Source of the DNA: Dryocola boscaweniae
Lineage (GTDB): Bacteria; Pseudomonadota; Gammaproteobacteria; Enterobacterales; Enterobacteriaceae
Assembly (NCBI RefSeq): GCF_025215095.1
Contig: NZ_JALHAP010000081.1
Location: 62,001-126,000, forward strand
Length of the DNA: 64,000 nt
Reading direction: 5' to 3'
Position 1 is the first letter of the stretch; each line of letters begins with the position of its first letter. The notes beneath the pieces were generated by a model that saw nothing but the letters and a program-made list of their open reading frames with translations, made no database searches and was not told where the DNA came from. The position numbers and the translations under genes are program-made. Positions 61,261 to 64,000 of the stretch are shown piece by piece.

Positions 61261-64000
61261 ATGCACAAATACTCAATAAATATTATTAGCTTATCGCTGG
61301 GTCTCTTGCTGATGCCCTGGGCGGTCGCCGCCGTCACGCCGCAACAGCAGCTTCTTGAGCAGGTGCGCCTGGGTGAAGCCAGCAAGCGTGAGGATTTGGT
61401 GCGCCAGTCTCTTTATCGTCTGGAGTTAATGGACCCTGATAACCCGGACGTGATTGCCGCACGGATGCGTTATTTACTGCGCCTGGGCGATAACGAGGGC
61501 GCAAAGAAACAGCTCGGCCGCTTATCGCAGTTAGCTCCCTCTTCGTCGGCTTATCAGCAGTCGGTAACGACCATGACGCTTTCGACGCCGGAAGGGCGTC
61601 AGCAATTGCAACAGGCAAGGCTGCTTGCGACTACGGGCCATACCGCAGAAGCCGCCGCGGCCTATGAAAAGATCTTCAACGGCAATCCACCGGCGGGCGA
61701 TCTGGCGGTGGAATACTGGACGCTGATGGCTAAAGAACCGGCCCGGCGCCGCCTGGCTATTGACAAGCTTAAAGCGCTGAATGCCGCAAACCCCGGTAAT
61801 GCCGAATTGCGCAGTAATCTTGCGCGCCTGCTGTTTGCCAGCGGGCGAAGTGAGGAAGGTTTTACGGTGCTTGAACAGATGGCGAAGTCGAATAACAGCC
61901 GCCAGGACGCTGCGCAAATCTGGTATGACCAAATCAGTCATCTTCCGGTCAGCGATGCAAGCGTTGCCGCGTTGACTCGTTTCCTTGGCGTCTTCACCGA
62001 AGGTGAAACGGTGACCGCCGCTCGCGCTAAACTTGCTGAGCAGCAAAAACAGCTTTCCGATCCCGCTTTTAAAGCCCGTGCGCAGGGGCTGGCGAATGTC
62101 GAAACCGGCCGCGGAGGAAAAGCCGTTGCGCAATTACAGGAGGCGCTGGCCTCCGGGCATAACGACAGCGAGGCCGTAGGCGCATTAGGCCAGGCTTATT
62201 CACAGCAGGGAAACCGCGCCCGTGCCGTGCAGCAGCTTGAAAAGGCGATCCGCATGGATCCCAACAGCGATAACCGCAGCAAATGGGACAGCCTGCTGCA
62301 AACTAACCGCTACTGGCTGCTTATTGCGCAGGGCGACGAGCAGCTCAAAGCCAATAATCTCGCGGGCGCGCAGCTTAAATATCAGCAGGCCAGGCGCGTA
62401 GATAATACCGACAGCTACGCGGTGATCGGGCTTGGAGACGTGGCCGTTGCGCGTAAAGACGATGTCGCCGCCGAGCGCTTTTATCAGCAGGCGTTACGTA
62501 TGGATCGCGGCAACAGCAACGCGGTGCGAGGGCTTGCGAATGTCTACCGCCGTCAGTCTACCGAACGGGCAACGGCGTTTATCCACAGCCTTTCCGCCAG
62601 CCAGCGGCGCAGCATAGACGATATCGAACGCAGCCTTGAGGGCGACCGTCTGGAGCAGGAAGCTGCCGCCCTTGAAAGTCAGGGGCAATGGGGGCGAGCC
62701 GCGGAAGTTCAGCGTCGGCGTTTGCAGCTCGACCCGGAAAGCGTATGGATAACATATCGTCTGGGCAAAGATTTATATGCCGCCGGCAAGCACAGCGAGG
62801 CGGACGTGTTAATGCGCGGGCTTGCAAAACGCCGCCCCGCAGATCCGGAGCAGGTTTACGCCAACGGGCTGTATCTGTCGGGGAATAATCAGGCTGACGC
62901 GGCGCTGGCCCATTTAAATACGCTGCCGCGCGGCCAGTGGAACGACAATATCAACGAGCTGGCCGAGCGCCTGCAAAACAATCGCGTGCTGGAAACGGCT
63001 AACCGCCTGCGTGACGGCGGCAAAGAAGCCGAGGCTATTGCGCTCCTTAAACAGCAGCCTCGGTCCGATCGTATCGATCTGACGCTTGCCGACTGGGCGA
63101 CGCAGCGCGACGACCACCGTGCTGCCGTGGCGCAATACCAGCAGGTTCTCCAGCGCGACCCGAAAAACGCCGACGCGCGGCTTGGGCTTGCGGAAGAGTA
63201 CGTGGCGCAGGGCGATAAAACGCAGGCTCGCGAGCAGCTAACCCGCATGCAGCAGGCTCCGGCCAGCGGGCAGGCGTCGATGAATACCGAACGCCGTATC
63301 GCCAACATTCAGAGCGCCCTTGGGGATAAAAGCCAGGCTGAAAAAACCTTCTCCCGTATTATTCCCGCCGCGAAAATTCAGCCGCCATCGATGGAAAGCG
63401 CGCAGGCGCTACGCGATGCCGCTCGTTTTCAGGCTGAAAACCATCAGCCGCAGCAGGCGCTGGAAACCTATAGCGACGCGATGGTTTCTTCTGGCGTGGC
63501 GGGTAAACGGCCAGCGGATAACGACACGTTTACGCGCCTGACGCGCAACGATGCGAAAGACGACTGGCTTAAGCGCGGCGTGCGCAGCGATGCGGCCGAT
63601 CTTTATCGCCAGCAGGATGTAAACGTCACGCTCGATCATGATTACTGGGGGGCGAGCGGTACGCCGGGGTATTCAGATTTACAGGCGCACACCACGATGC
63701 TTCAGGTGGATGCGCCGCTCAGCGACGGCCGGATGTGGTTCCGTACCGATATAGTGAACATGGACGCCGGGACGTTTAATAACAGCGGCGACGGCGGCTA
63801 TAACGAACGCTGGGGGACCTGCGCGGAAAACGCCTGTTCCGGCAGCAATCAGCAACGGGCAAACGGTGCGAGCCTGGCCGTCGGCTGGAAGAATACAACC
63901 TGGAATGCGGATATCGGCACCACGCCGCTTGGTTTTGACGTGGTAGACGTGGTCGGCGGTGTGAGTTATAGCAACGATCTCGGCCCGCTGGGTTATACGC
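61261..64000 (+). CDS. bcsC: cellulose export protein BcsC, locus II (5' part, runs off window)
   Basis: The first 913 codons of bcsC, open to the window edge. The signal peptide (MHKYSINIISLSLGLLL, cleaved near AVAAV) precedes tetratricopeptide repeats from about residue 25 to 760 (TPQQQLLEQVRLGEAS, AIRMDPNSDNRSKWD, DSYAVIGLGDVAVARKDD, ADARLGLAEEYVAQGD). From about 790 onward DVNVTLDHDYWGASGTPGYSD begins the outer-membrane barrel, cut at the edge. Overall order and content agree with E. coli BcsC (about 1157 residues), so roughly 240 codons lie beyond. The ATG at 61261 follows GGGGCAGGT by a short distance. Confidence 0.93.
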   Translation, partial: MHKYSINIISLSLGLLLMPWAVAAVTPQQQLLEQVRLGEASKREDLVRQSLYRLELMDPDNPDVIAARMRYLLRLGDNEGAKKQLGRLSQLAPSSSAYQQSVTTMTLSTPEGRQQLQQARLLATTGHTAEAAAAYEKIFNGNPPAGDLAVEYWTLMAKEPARRRLAIDKLKALNAANPGNAELRSNLARLLFASGRSEEGFTVLEQMAKSNNSRQDAAQIWYDQISHLPVSDASVAALTRFLGVFTEGETVTAARAKLAEQQKQLSDPAFKARAQGLANVETGRGGKAVAQLQEALASGHNDSEAVGALGQAYSQQGNRARAVQQLEKAIRMDPNSDNRSKWDSLLQTNRYWLLIAQGDEQLKANNLAGAQLKYQQARRVDNTDSYAVIGLGDVAVARKDDVAAERFYQQALRMDRGNSNAVRGLANVYRRQSTERATAFIHSLSASQRRSIDDIERSLEGDRLEQEAAALESQGQWGRAAEVQRRRLQLDPESVWITYRLGKDLYAAGKHSEADVLMRGLAKRRPADPEQVYANGLYLSGNNQADAALAHLNTLPRGQWNDNINELAERLQNNRVLETANRLRDGGKEAEAIALLKQQPRSDRIDLTLADWATQRDDHRAAVAQYQQVLQRDPKNADARLGLAEEYVAQGDKTQAREQLTRMQQAPASGQASMNTERRIANIQSALGDKSQAEKTFSRIIPAAKIQPPSMESAQALRDAARFQAENHQPQQALETYSDAMVSSGVAGKRPADNDTFTRLTRNDAKDDWLKRGVRSDAADLYRQQDVNVTLDHDYWGASGTPGYSDLQAHTTMLQVDAPLSDGRMWFRTDIVNMDAGTFNNSGDGGYNERWGTCAENACSGSNQQRANGASLAVGWKNTTWNADIGTTPLGFDVVDVVGGVSYSNDLGPLGYT

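Noticed and set aside
1-64000. CRISPR array or prophage
   Set aside because: No series of short spaced direct repeats and no phage structural, integrase or transposase genes were seen; the repeats present are REP-like facing pairs.

Overview
The window is a chromosomal segment of an Enterobacteriaceae bacterium. Most proteins align closely, from memory, with Escherichia coli counterparts (AvtA, AldB, SelA/B, MtlA/D/R, GhrB, YiaD, BisC, Tag, YhjX, EptB, DppA-F, BcsA-G). A 2-ketogluconate cluster and a second, BcsD-containing cellulose locus are absent from E. coli K-12 and point to the Kosakonia/Enterobacter/Klebsiella side of the family. The genus cannot be fixed from this sequence alone. There is no prophage, integrase, insertion sequence or CRISPR array; the window is mostly core chromosome with small accessory inserts.

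Layout. 1-8.5 kb: the end of malS, avtA, yajD, the yiaW-yiaV pair divergent from an IprA-like regulator, an OmpA paralogue, aldB and a ROK sugar kinase. 8.5-17.3 kb: selA-selB (selenocysteine incorporation), yibF, the mannitol operon mtlADR behind four CRP boxes, and yibL. 17.3-23.3 kb: a Phd/ParE toxin-antitoxin pair, then ptxS-kguE-kguK-kguT-ghrB, which import, phosphorylate and reduce 2-ketogluconate. A PtxS-type operator lies before kguE. 23.3-33 kb: yiaD, bisC, yiaC-tag, yhjY, a toxin-antitoxin pair with a broken toxin, yhjX behind three phased direct repeats, a MESH1-like HD hydrolase and eptB. 33-40 kb: a proline tRNA followed by a partial duplicate of its 3' end, then the dipeptide transporter dppABCDF.

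40-64 kb: two adjacent cellulose synthesis loci. Locus I (bcsO-Q-A-B-C-D-Z) reads rightward. It is followed by leftward bcsE-F-G and rightward locus II (bcsR-Q-A-B-C), whose bcsC runs off the window. Locus I carries bcsD and the only bcsZ seen. Locus II has the bcsEFG/bcsR accessory set of phosphoethanolamine-cellulose producers but has no bcsZ between bcsB and bcsC. Both BcsA proteins keep the glycosyltransferase residues and a PilZ domain, so c-di-GMP probably controls both.

At least six paired inverted repeats of one family (REP/BIME-like) sit between genes throughout. Nothing here is clearly a wholly new system. The best candidates for a second look are the dual cellulose loci with their division of accessory genes, the element at the tRNA 3' end, the deleted toxin and the triple repeat before yhjX.
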